DNA from: Deltaproteobacteria bacterium
GTDB taxonomy: Bacteria > Desulfobacterota > Desulfuromonadia > Geobacterales > Pseudopelobacteraceae
DNA: 51,644 bases
Direction of reading: 5' to 3'
Assembly (NCBI GenBank): GCA_021850095.1
Contig: JAJZRX010000016.1
Coordinates: 1 to 51,644, forward strand
Part shown: piece by piece, positions 14,503 to 22,405 of the stretch
Position numbering within the stretch: position 1 is the stretch's first letter
Layout: each line of letters begins with the position of its first letter
The notes under the pieces: generated by a model
Database searches by the model: none
Told to the model about the DNA's origin: nothing
What the model saw: the letters and a program-made list of their open reading frames with translations, nothing else
Translations under genes and position numbers: made by a program

Positions 14503-17500
14503 GCTTTGCTACCCCCTTTCTCGATATTGCAGAGGAAGGCCTTGAACTCCGGGATGCTGGTGTTGGCGCAGCCCACCGACGGCGTCAGCAGGTTGGCGCT
14601 ATCCCCCTTGGCCGTTCCGGCGTAGCCGAAATGCCACGGCATGCCGACCTGCTCGATCATTTTTCCTTCCACGTTGAACGGTTTCAGGCGCGAGGTGATC
14701 AGCACGACCGCTTCGATCGTGCCGCGCTCGGTGGTGACTTTGACCCGATCCCCTTTTTTCAGCCCCTTCTGCCGGGCCAGACTTTCGCTGATTTCCACGA
14801 ACATATCCGGAACCAGCTCCACCAGCCAGGGCACACTGCGGGTCATGCCGCCGGTCTGCCAATGCTCGGTCATGCGGTAGGTGGTACCGATGAAGGGAAA
14901 CTTGGCCGTGTCGCTGCTGACGTTCTTGGGCAGCTTGACGACCGGGTTGTTCTGGGTGCGGGACAGCAGATTGCGGGCCGGGCTTTCCATCGGCTCGTAA
15001 TGCTCCGGGAAGGGGCCGTCCTTGAGATCCAGCGCATACAGGCGGGCATGCCCTTCCGGCAGCATGATGAAGGGGTATTTGCCCTCCTTGTCGTCCTTCA
15101 TGGGGGGCCAAGGGCCGTCCGGCACATCACCTTTCCATTTTTTCTCCAGCCCGTCCCAGGCGATCAGCGGACGTTTCGGGTTGAAGGGCTCTCCGGCCGG
15201 ATTGACCGAAGCGCGGTTATAGATGATGCGGCGGTTGACCGGCCAGCACCAGGACCATTTCGGGAACAGGCCCAGACCGGTCGGGTCGGACTGGTCGCGG
15301 CGGGCCATCTGGTTGCCCTCCTTGGTGTAGGAGCCGGCATAGACCCAGCAGCCGCTGACCGTGGAGCCGTCGGCCTGCAGGTACTTGAACATCGGCACCT
15401 GGTCGCCCTTTTTAAACTCCAGGGTTTTGTCCTTGTCGACGATGGTGGTGTCTTTGGTGAAATAGCCGTTGATCTCCTTTGCCACCAGATGCACGTCCGG
15501 CTCGTGGCCGTTGCCGTAGTTCCAGGCCAGCTTGGTGATCGGCTCCGGGAAGGCGCCTTTGCCCTTGCTGTAGAGATTGCGGACCCGCTTGAAAAACTGG
15601 TCGATGATCCACAGGTCGCTCATGGACTGGCCGACCGGTTCGACCGCCTTGTAGCGCCACTGGGCCCAGCGGCCCGAGTTGGAGATCGAGCCTTCCTTCT
15701 CGACCGACGAAGCAGCCGGCAGCATGAAGACCTCGGTCTGGATATCCTTGGGATTAACGCCGGGGCGCTTCCAGAAGATGGAGGTTTCGGTTTCCCACAG
15801 GTCAACCGTCACCAGCCATTTCAGCTTGGAGAGGGCGGTGCGGGCATTGCCCGAATCCGGGCCGCCCACGGCCGGGTTCATGCCCATGCAGACCAGCCCT
15901 TCCAGGCCGCCGGCCAGCATCTTGTCCATGATCTTGTTGTAGGCGTAACTCCCCATCCGCTTGGGCAGGTAGGAATAGCAGAAGTCATTGGCTGCGGTGG
16001 CGTTGTCGCCGTACCAGGCTTTCAGCAGGCTGGTCATGTACTTGGGGGTGTTGCCCCACCAGTTGGCGCTTCGGCCGTCCTTGGTGGTCGGGGTCCACTT
16101 TTCGTTGTAAGATTTCAGATCGACGTTGTCGAATTCGGGCGATTTAAGATAACCGGGCAGCAGGTGGAAAAGCAGGCCGTAATCGGTGGAACCCTGCACG
16201 TTGGATTCGCCGCGCAGCGCGTTGACGCCGCCGCCGGCGATGCCGATGTTGCCCAGCAGGGTCTGCAGCATGGCGGTGGCCCGCACGTTCTGGGTGCCGT
16301 GGGTGGACTGGGTGATGCCCATGGCATACAGCAGCGTCCCGGCCCGGTCGGGCCGGCCGGTGGCGCAGAAAGCCTGGACGACCTTCAGGTAATCCTCTTT
16401 CTTGGTGCCGGTGATCGCGCAGACCATCTCAACATCGTAGCGGCTGAAATGTTTCTTCATCAGCTGCAACACGCAGCGGGGGTCCTTCATGCTGTTGTCG
16501 CGCTTGGGCGTGCCGTCCGGACCAAGTTCATAGGCCAGGGATTTCAGGTCGTAGGTTTTTTCCTGATCATCGAAGGAGCAGAACATGCCGTCCTGGAAAT
16601 CATACTTTTCGGAGATGATGAAGGGCGCGTTGGTGTACTCGCGAACGTACTCTTCGTGGATCAGATTGTTCTGCAGGGCATAGTTGATCATGCCGCCCAG
16701 AAAGGCGATGTCGGTGCCGGGCCGGATCTGGGCATAGATGTCGGCCTTGGAGGCGCTGCGGGTATAGCGCGGATCGACGACGATCAGCTTGGCCCCTTTT
16801 TCCATGGCCTCTTCGATCCACTTGAAGGATATGGGGTGGTTTTCGGCCGGGTTGCAGCCGATGATGAAGATTGCGTCACTGTTTTTCAGATCTATCCAAT
16901 GGTTGGTCATGGCACCACGACCGAATGAAGCCGCCAGACCGGCGACTGTTGCGGAGTGTCAAAGTCGGGCCTGGTGTTCCAGCTGACCGACCCCCATGGC
17001 GCGGGAGAATTTGGACCACAGGTAGCATTCCTCGTTGTCCAGGCCGGCGCCGCCGAAGAAAGCCATCCCTTCGGTGCGGTTGACGACGTATTCCTGATTG
17101 TCCTTCTTGTTCAACTCCTTGACCTTGAACGTTCTGTCGCGGGTCTCCTTCATGCGCAGGGCGATCGTGTCCAGCGCCCAGTCCCAGGATTTCTCCTCGA
17201 ACCTGTCCGAGCCGGGGGCGCGGTACATGACCTTCTGCAGACGCTTCTCGTTGACCGCGATCTGGAACAACGAACTCCCCTTGGAGCAGAGCGCCCCCTG
17301 GTTGATCGGGTGCTGCGGATCACCCTCGATGTTGACCACCTTGCCGTTCTTGGTGTGAACCAGCAGCCCGCATCCCACGGCGCAGAACGGACAGATGGTG
17401 GTGGAGGCTTTCAGCCCCTTGATCCTGGTGACCGGAGAATCGACGCTCGCTTCCCCCGTTTTGCCGGAAAGCGCGACACCGGCGGCAGCCAGCGCCCCCC

Positions 17501-17531
17501 CCTGCAAAAATTGCCTGCGTGACATACCCAT
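14499..17531 (-). CDS. fdnG: Formate dehydrogenase, selenocysteine-containing catalytic subunit
   Basis: About 1010 aa, the length of E. coli FdnG, provided the TGA at 16959-16961 is read as selenocysteine (residue 191). Around it the protein reads EHQARL-U-HSATVAGLA and then FGRGAMTNHW, the exact FdnG/FdoG context, and a SECIS-like hairpin follows. The N-terminus has a Tat signal (SRRQFLQGGALAAAGVAL), so it acts in the periplasm. The Fe-S site CPFCAVGCG-CSKG starts near residue 47. It oxidises formate to CO2 with a Mo/W bis-MGD cofactor. The ATG at 17531 follows AAAGGAGAG. It heads the operon fdnG-fdnH-nrfD-mobA-tatA from a sigma-54 promoter. A selC-selB system must exist elsewhere. Confidence 0.95.
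16930..16946 (-). promoter_or_regulatory. Bacterial SECIS element of fdnG
   Basis: On the minus strand, starting 12 bases after the UGA, GUCGCC and GGCGGC form a six-pair stem (one G-U) around the loop GGUCU. The GGUCU apical loop at this distance is the hallmark bound by SelB in fdhF and fdnG mRNAs. It lies inside the coding sequence. Confidence 0.85.
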
Positions 17532-17600
17532 ACAAAAACTCTCCTTTCATTATTAAAACGCGACATATTGTCACTTTTGTTGACGGTTTAGGCCGTATAC

Positions 17601-17617
17601 ATCAATTGGCGTGCCAA
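17601..17617 (-). promoter_or_regulatory. Sigma-54 promoter of the formate dehydrogenase operon
   Basis: On the minus strand TTGGCAC, five bases, TTGAT: the -24 element fits exactly and the -12 element differs from TTGC(A/T) at the C. It lies 70 bases before fdnG. The base pattern around it, including CGTATAC directly after, is shared with the hydrogenase promoter at 32181-32197. Confidence 0.72.
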
Positions 17618-17733
17618 TAGCGTTTACAGGATCCATGAGCAGGATTAAATCAGCATAAACAGGCTCTTCGCGGGGTTTTAATAAAATTTTGCGGGCTAAT
17701 TCCGATGAAATGGTTTATTGTGGATTGCGCAAA

Positions 17734-17760
17734 TCTGTCCAGCAATGTGCAATTTTGCCA
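17734..17760. promoter_or_regulatory. Candidate enhancer sites upstream of the fdn promoter
   Basis: TCTGTCC (17734-17740) and TTTTGCC-like sequence 20 bases on, with ATTGCGCAAAT and AATGTGCAATT also repeating at 20-base spacing, lie about 120-140 bases upstream of the sigma-54 site. A TTTTGTCCC pair with the same spacing precedes the hydrogenase promoter. Two-turn spacing suits an enhancer-binding regulator. Confidence 0.35.
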
Positions 17761-17786
17761 ATCAAAGGATAATCCTTGAAAGACAC

Positions 17787-17868
17787 TTAACCCCTCTAAA
17801 TCTCCCCTTATTTAAGGGGAGACTTCAAAACCTCCCCCCTTAAGTAAGGGGGGATTGAGGGGGGTTAG
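17787..17868. repeat. C-rich/G-rich intergenic hairpin element
   Basis: Starting TTAACCCCTCTAAATC and ending GATTGAGGGGGGTTAG, this 82-base segment is an imperfect inverted repeat with two internal hairpins (CTCCCCTTATTTAAGGGGAG and CCCCCCTTAAGTAAGGGGGG). It is like small palindromic repeats scattered through many bacterial genomes. It lies between the putative enhancer sites and the regulator gene, ending 50 bases before its start. Confidence 0.65.
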
Positions 17869-17918
17869 ATTTTGATGTCACAAACCAGGGAACTTTATAA
17901 TTTGTTGGGGGACACCAA

Positions 17919-19325
17919 ATGGCGCATATCTGTATCTGTGATGATGAGGAAGGCATCCTGCGTTATCTGAAAAAGCAGATGAAGGATTATCAGGTGGATA
18001 CCTTCAATCGAGGGGTGGATCTGCTGAAACTGCTGGAGTCGCCGGCCGGGGCGGGAGTGGATCTGCTGCTGCAGGATGTGCGCATGCCGGACATGGACGG
18101 CGTCCAGATCCTGAAGCAGGTCAAAAAGATCCGCCCGGAGCTGCCGGTGATCATGATGACCGCCTTCGGCACCGTGGATGACGCGGTGCAGGCCATCAAG
18201 CAGGGCGCCTATGACTACCTGATCAAGCCTTTCCCGAAAGAGAAGGTGCTGGGGCTGGTGGAGCATGTTCTGGAGCATCGCCGCCTGGCGGCCGAGAACC
18301 TGCGTCTGCGGGAAGAGCTGATCGGTCTGGACAGCCGCGAGAGCGCCGTTTTCGTCAGCCGGGTCTTCCGGGAAGTTTACGACCTGACCCTCAAGGTGGC
18401 CGCCAGCGACGCCAACATCATGATCCTGGGGGAATCGGGCACCGGCAAGGAGCTGATCGCCAGCGCCCTGCACCGCAACAGCCTGCGGCGCGAACGCCCG
18501 TTTGTCTCGCTGAACTGCGCCGCGCTGTCGGACACGCTGCTGGAAAGCCAGCTGTTCGGCCACCTGAAAGGAGCCTTTACCGGCGCGACCATGAACCAGA
18601 AGGGACTTTTGGAGGAAGCCGACGGCGGCACGCTTTTTCTGGACGAGATCGGTGACGTCAGTCCGGCGGTGCAGGCCAAGCTGCTGCGGGTGATCCAGGA
18701 GCGGGACTTCATCCCGGTCGGCTCGACCCGCCCCAAAAAAGTGGATGTGCGTTTCGTGGCCGCCACCAACAAGAACCTGGAGCGGGAGGTTGCGGAAGGA
18801 CGCTTCCGCGAGGACCTGTACTACCGCCTGAACGTGATCAGCATCCCGCTGCCACCGCTGCGGGAGCGGCCCGAGGATATCGAACCGCTGGCGCTGCACT
18901 TCCTGAAGCGCTTTGCGGCCCGGATGGCCAAGGAGATTTATACGATTTCGCCGGAAGCCCTGGAAGCCCTGCAAAGCTACAGCTGGCCCGGCAATGTGCG
19001 CGAGCTGGAGAACGTGATGGAGCGGGCCGTGATCCTGACGGTCGGCAGCAGCGTGCCGGCCGATGTGATTCCACTGCGGGGGGGTGCCCGCACGGCCCCG
19101 GCGGCGACTGTGAAGACGGCGGTTACGCCTCCAACTTCCAAGACCGCCATGGTGCCGCTGGAAGAGATGGAGCGTCAGCACATACAAATGGTGCTGAAGG
19201 AAACCGGCTACCACAAGAGCCGCACCGCCGAGATTCTGGGGATTTCCCGCCGCACGCTGGATCGCCGGATCGAGGGTTTCGAGCTGCTGGAGGAGCCGGA
19301 ATCAGGCAGCGGGGATCAACGCTAA
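17919..19325 (+). CDS. NtrC-family sigma-54 response regulator (formate module)
   Basis: A 468-aa regulator with three domains: receiver (ICDDEEGILRYL; phospho-acceptor Asp in LLLQDVRMPDMDG near 53), AAA+ (Walker A GESGTGKE near 172; GAFTGA sigma-54 contact loop; Walker B GGTLFLDEIGD; WPGNVRELENVMERAV) and a Fis-type helix-turn-helix at the end (TGYHKSRTAEILGISRRTLDRRI). It should bind enhancers and drive sigma-54 promoters. The ATG at 17919 follows GGGGGA. It points away from the fdn operon across a 390-base gap and is followed by two cytochromes and its presumed kinase. A close paralogue is at 32367-33722. Confidence 0.93.
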   Translation: MAHICICDDEEGILRYLKKQMKDYQVDTFNRGVDLLKLLESPAGAGVDLLLQDVRMPDMDGVQILKQVKKIRPELPVIMMTAFGTVDDAVQAIKQGAYDYLIKPFPKEKVLGLVEHVLEHRRLAAENLRLREELIGLDSRESAVFVSRVFREVYDLTLKVAASDANIMILGESGTGKELIASALHRNSLRRERPFVSLNCAALSDTLLESQLFGHLKGAFTGATMNQKGLLEEADGGTLFLDEIGDVSPAVQAKLLRVIQERDFIPVGSTRPKKVDVRFVAATNKNLEREVAEGRFREDLYYRLNVISIPLPPLRERPEDIEPLALHFLKRFAARMAKEIYTISPEALEALQSYSWPGNVRELENVMERAVILTVGSSVPADVIPLRGGARTAPAATVKTAVTPPTSKTAMVPLEEMERQHIQMVLKETGYHKSRTAEILGISRRTLDRRIEGFELLEEPESGSGDQR

Positions 19326-19432
19326 ACAAAAAGCTCCCTTTCGTATGGAAACGGATTGACAAAATCATTAAATAGGCAGAAAAAAAGCAGAACTTTGCTG
19401 CAATGAAACCGTATCGATCTGCCGGAGGTATA

Positions 19433-19741
19433 ATGGTGAAAAAGCTGATTATGATAATGATGTTGTGCGCGTCCAGCGCTGCCGCCACCGACATCATTCA
19501 ATTCAAAAACGGCATGACCTTCAATCACAAGCTCCACCAGACCGAAAAGGTCGGCAAATGCTACGTCTGCCACGACAATATCCAGGTATCCAAGGACGAG
19601 AAGAACATCACGACCACCGAACCGGGCAAGATTCAGGGTTTCGGCAAGGAGTGGTCCCATAAATACTGCACCGATTGCCACGAGCTGTTCGGCGAAGGGC
19701 CGACAGCCTGCAACGATTGCCATCACAAAAAGGTTATCTGA
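19433..19741 (+). CDS. Periplasmic triheme cytochrome c (c7-type), first copy
   Basis: A 102-aa protein with a signal peptide (LIMIMMLCASSAAA) and three CXXCH heme sites: CYVCH at 43, CTDCH at 79 and CNDCH at 93. Other histidines (FNHKLHQ near 32-35, SHKYC at 76) can serve as distal ligands, as in bis-His c7 cytochromes. The ATG at 19433 follows GGAGGT. It lies between the response regulator and the sensor kinase, next to a near-duplicate, so it may carry electrons from the formate dehydrogenase or be part of redox sensing; both are inference. Confidence 0.88.
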   Translation: MVKKLIMIMMLCASSAAATDIIQFKNGMTFNHKLHQTEKVGKCYVCHDNIQVSKDEKNITTTEPGKIQGFGKEWSHKYCTDCHELFGEGPTACNDCHHKKVI

Positions 19742-19760
19742 ACCATAGCCGGGGTGTTTT

Positions 19761-20057
19761 TTGAAAAAGATTGTCCTGATACTCCTGTTGATTGCGTCGG
19801 TCAGCCGTGCGGCTGACATCATCACTTTCAAAAACGGGATGATCTTTGATCACAAGGGACACCAGACCGACAAAGTCGGCAAATGCTTTGTCTGTCATGA
19901 TAACGTTTCGGTTTCCGAAGATGGCAAGAACGTCACAACCACCGCACCGGGCAGGATCAAGGGATTCGGCAAAGAATGGGCGCATAAATACTGTACCGAT
20001 TGCCACGACTTATTCGGTGAAGGACCGGTAGCCTGTCCTGACTGCCACAAAAAATAA
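19761..20057 (+). CDS. Periplasmic triheme cytochrome c (c7-type), second copy
   Basis: A 98-aa protein very like the preceding one: signal peptide LILLLIASVSRAA, then CFVCH (42), CTDCH (78) and CPDCH (92). The shared block GFGKEW-HKYCTDCH-LFGEGP shows a tandem duplication. It starts with TTG at 19761, since no ATG or GTG fits before the signal peptide, with GGGGTG upstream. It begins 19 bases after the first copy. Differences are mainly in the section between hemes 1 and 2. Confidence 0.86.
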   Translation: MKKIVLILLLIASVSRAADIITFKNGMIFDHKGHQTDKVGKCFVCHDNVSVSEDGKNVTTTAPGRIKGFGKEWAHKYCTDCHDLFGEGPVACPDCHKK

Positions 20058-20114
20058 GTTTCAATCAGCTATCCGCTATTGCCTCCTGTAGAAATAAACC
20101 CAAAAAAGCATTTG

Positions 20115-20241
20115 AAACACGGAGACACAGAGAACACGGAGTAAAATCTGATGGTTATGGAATAATCTGGTACTACAATCGGGTGAGAACGTCTTTTTAG
20201 AATTATGAATCTCCGTGTACTCCGTGTCTCCGTGTTATTAA
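20115..20241. repeat. ACGGAG-type inverted-repeat element, copy 1
   Basis: AACACGGAGACACAGAGAAC at the left (from 20116) and CTCCGTGTACTCCGTGTCTC at the right (20211 on) are imperfect inverse complements around about 70 AT-rich bases. Related elements lie at 26800, 28678 and 39688. It separates the cytochrome genes from the kinase gene. Confidence 0.7.
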
Positions 20242-20282
20242 ACTGTGAATTTTAGAGCTAAATGCGAAATCAACCGAAATAG

Positions 20283-22253
20283 ATGCATCGACTCCGCACT
20301 CCCATCCGCCGCAAACTGCTGTTTGCCACGCTGACGCCGCTCTCGGCCGCCATCCTGCTCAGCTGGCTGATCGGCGCCAGCCTGATTACCGACCGGATCT
20401 TCAAACAAGCCCAGCAAAAAGTCGTCAGCGACCTGAACGCGGCCCGCAAGGTCTACCAGGGTGAGATCGAACACTTGAGCGCCACGGTCAAGGTGGCCGG
20501 ATTGAGCTCGGATCTGACTGAGTTTTTCCGAACGGACGGCTCGGCCCGGCGCAAAGCCATGCTGCACAAACTGCAGCAGAGCGAACAGCTCAGCTTTATC
20601 ACCATCATCGATCATCAGGGGATTGTTCGCTACCGGGCCGCCAACCCGTCGGCGGCCGGTGATTCGCTGGCAGCCGATCCGTTGGTTGCCAGTGCCCTGC
20701 GGGGTACGGCGGCCAGCGGGAGTCAGCTTTATGACCAGCGGCGTCTGATGCTTGAAAACCCGGGCCTGGCTGAAAGCGCTTCGATTGCGATCAAGACCAC
20801 ACCCCGCTCCCGTGCGACACATCGCAGCAGGGAAGAGCGCGGACTGCTGCTGGTGGCTGCCGCGCCGCTGCTGGCGGCCGACGGCAGAGTGATCGGCGTT
20901 CTGCAGGCCGGCCAGATCTTGAACGGCGACAGCCGGGTGGTGGATACGATCACCCGCATGGTGTATGAAAAGGAAGAGCGGGGCGCGGCAACCATATTTC
21001 TGGAGGATGTGCGCATCGCCACCAGCGTGCGGGATGCGGGGGGCGAACGGGCCACCGGTTCGCTGATGTCCAGCGAAGTGGCCTCGCTGGTGCTGGAAAA
21101 GAACAAACTCTGGAGTGATCGCGCTTTCGTGCTGAACGACTGGTATTTCTCGGCCTACGAACCGATCCGGGATCCGGACGGCGCAACCATCGGCGCGCTC
21201 TACGTGGGCATGCCGGAGCGCCCCTTCCTGACGATGCGCACCACCATCAACCTGATCTTCGGCGCTGTGCTGGCCTTTGTGGCCCTGATCGGCATCGCGC
21301 TTTCGGGCTGGATCAGCAACAAGCTGGCCCGGCCGGTCAGGGCGCTGGCCGAAGGGGCCCGCCGCATGGCGGCTGGCGAGCGGATCGAGCCGATTGTCGT
21401 CAACACCCACGATGAAATCGCCCTGCTGGCGGACGAATTCAACACCATGGCCCACGAAGTCAGCACCCTGAACAGCACCCTGGAACAGAAGGTGGAGCGG
21501 CGCACCGCCCAGCTGGCGGAAAAAAACCGCCAGCTTTTGGCAATCCAGAAGGAGCTGGCCAAGGCCGAACGGCTGTCCGGACTGGGCCTGTTGGCGGCCG
21601 GTGTGGCGCACGAGATCAACAACCCGCTGGCGATCATTCGCGGCAACACCGAACTGCTGCAGGACGAACTGCCGGATGGGGCCGAGGAGCGCGAAGAGGT
21701 CGAGGCGATCATGCTGGAGATCGGCCGGATCGAGCGGATCGTCAACAACCTGCGCGTGTTTTCCCGCAACGGCATCAAGCGCATCAGCAGATTTTCTTTG
21801 GGGACTGTGCTGGACAGCATCCTGGATCAGGTCGGCCACCAGATCCCCCTGGAGCCGTACCGGATCAGCCGGGATTACTGGGGCAAGGATCGGGAGATTG
21901 AGGGGGATCAGGATCAGATTCGCCAGGTGTTCACCAATCTGGTGCTGAACGGCCTGCAGGCCATGGAGGGGGGCGGCATGCTGACGCTGGATCTTTCTGC
22001 GGATCCCGCCGGTGAAACGGTCTCGGTGACGGTCGCCGACAGCGGCCCCGGCATCAGCCCGGAACATATGGAAAAGATCTTCACCCCCTTTTTCAGCACC
22101 AAACAGCGTGGAACCGGCCTGGGGCTGGCGGTTTCCTACGGTATCGTCAAGGATCACGGCGGTGAGATCCGGGTTTCCAGCCAAGTGGGACAGGGTGCAA
22201 CCTTCACCGTGATCCTGCAGCTCAAACAGCCGGAAAATGGCGCGGCGCCCTGA
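20283..22253 (+). CDS. Sensor histidine kinase, Cache-HAMP-HisKA-HATPase (formate module)
   Basis: A 656-aa membrane kinase. The first helix (LFATLTPLSAAILLSWLIGA, about 14-36) is followed by a long periplasmic Cache-like sensor (about 40-320, with FITIIDHQGIVRYRA and VAAAPLLAADGRVIGVLQAG). A second helix lies near 325-345, then HAMP (NKLARPVRALAEGARRM), a coiled coil, the phospho-acceptor GVAHEINNPLAI and the ATPase boxes (DSGPGISPEHMEKIF, GTGLGLAVSYG). It presumably phosphorylates the regulator at 17919. The kinase core is almost identical to that of the kinase at 33719, but the sensor region has diverged, implying a different signal. Confidence 0.92.
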   Translation: MHRLRTPIRRKLLFATLTPLSAAILLSWLIGASLITDRIFKQAQQKVVSDLNAARKVYQGEIEHLSATVKVAGLSSDLTEFFRTDGSARRKAMLHKLQQSEQLSFITIIDHQGIVRYRAANPSAAGDSLAADPLVASALRGTAASGSQLYDQRRLMLENPGLAESASIAIKTTPRSRATHRSREERGLLLVAAAPLLAADGRVIGVLQAGQILNGDSRVVDTITRMVYEKEERGAATIFLEDVRIATSVRDAGGERATGSLMSSEVASLVLEKNKLWSDRAFVLNDWYFSAYEPIRDPDGATIGALYVGMPERPFLTMRTTINLIFGAVLAFVALIGIALSGWISNKLARPVRALAEGARRMAAGERIEPIVVNTHDEIALLADEFNTMAHEVSTLNSTLEQKVERRTAQLAEKNRQLLAIQKELAKAERLSGLGLLAAGVAHEINNPLAIIRGNTELLQDELPDGAEEREEVEAIMLEIGRIERIVNNLRVFSRNGIKRISRFSLGTVLDSILDQVGHQIPLEPYRISRDYWGKDREIEGDQDQIRQVFTNLVLNGLQAMEGGGMLTLDLSADPAGETVSVTVADSGPGISPEHMEKIFTPFFSTKQRGTGLGLAVSYGIVKDHGGEIRVSSQVGQGATFTVILQLKQPENGAAP

Positions 22254-22260
22254 TTGGCCA

Positions 22261-22345
22261 TTATTTCACGATCGGCCGTTGCAGAGCCTGGGCGCCGTCA
22301 GCTCCCCGACCACCAGATCCACCAACCCCGGCTCGAAAAATATCC
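22261..22345 (-). pseudogene. Relic of a rhodanese gene 3' end
   Basis: Read on the minus strand with one frame correction, this stretch gives LVDLVVGEL, then ALQRPIVK and a TAA stop. It matches the C-terminus of the intact rhodanese at 35749-36099 (DLVNLGTLENAAQVLQRPIVK region), including TTTCAC-ATCGGCCGTTGCAG at the DNA level. It converges on the kinase stop, eight bases away, just as the intact gene converges on the second kinase. Confidence 0.7.
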
Positions 22346-22405
22346 TACGGTCCGCTCACCTGTACCAGTTTGCTGATCGACACGACTCTGTAGAAGTTGG
22401 CCGTG

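Noticed and set aside
14631..16928. 765-aa plus-strand frame opposite fdnG, and similar long antisense frames (20238-22184, 27199-28497, 37895-39922)
   Set aside because: They mirror well-recognised genes on the other strand, arise from GC-rich codon use and match no family.
16956..16961. TGA at 16959-16961 as the end of a 190-aa Tat protein, with a separate 803-aa enzyme gene after it
   Set aside because: The sequence on both sides is continuous FdnG and a SECIS hairpin follows, so the codon is read as selenocysteine.
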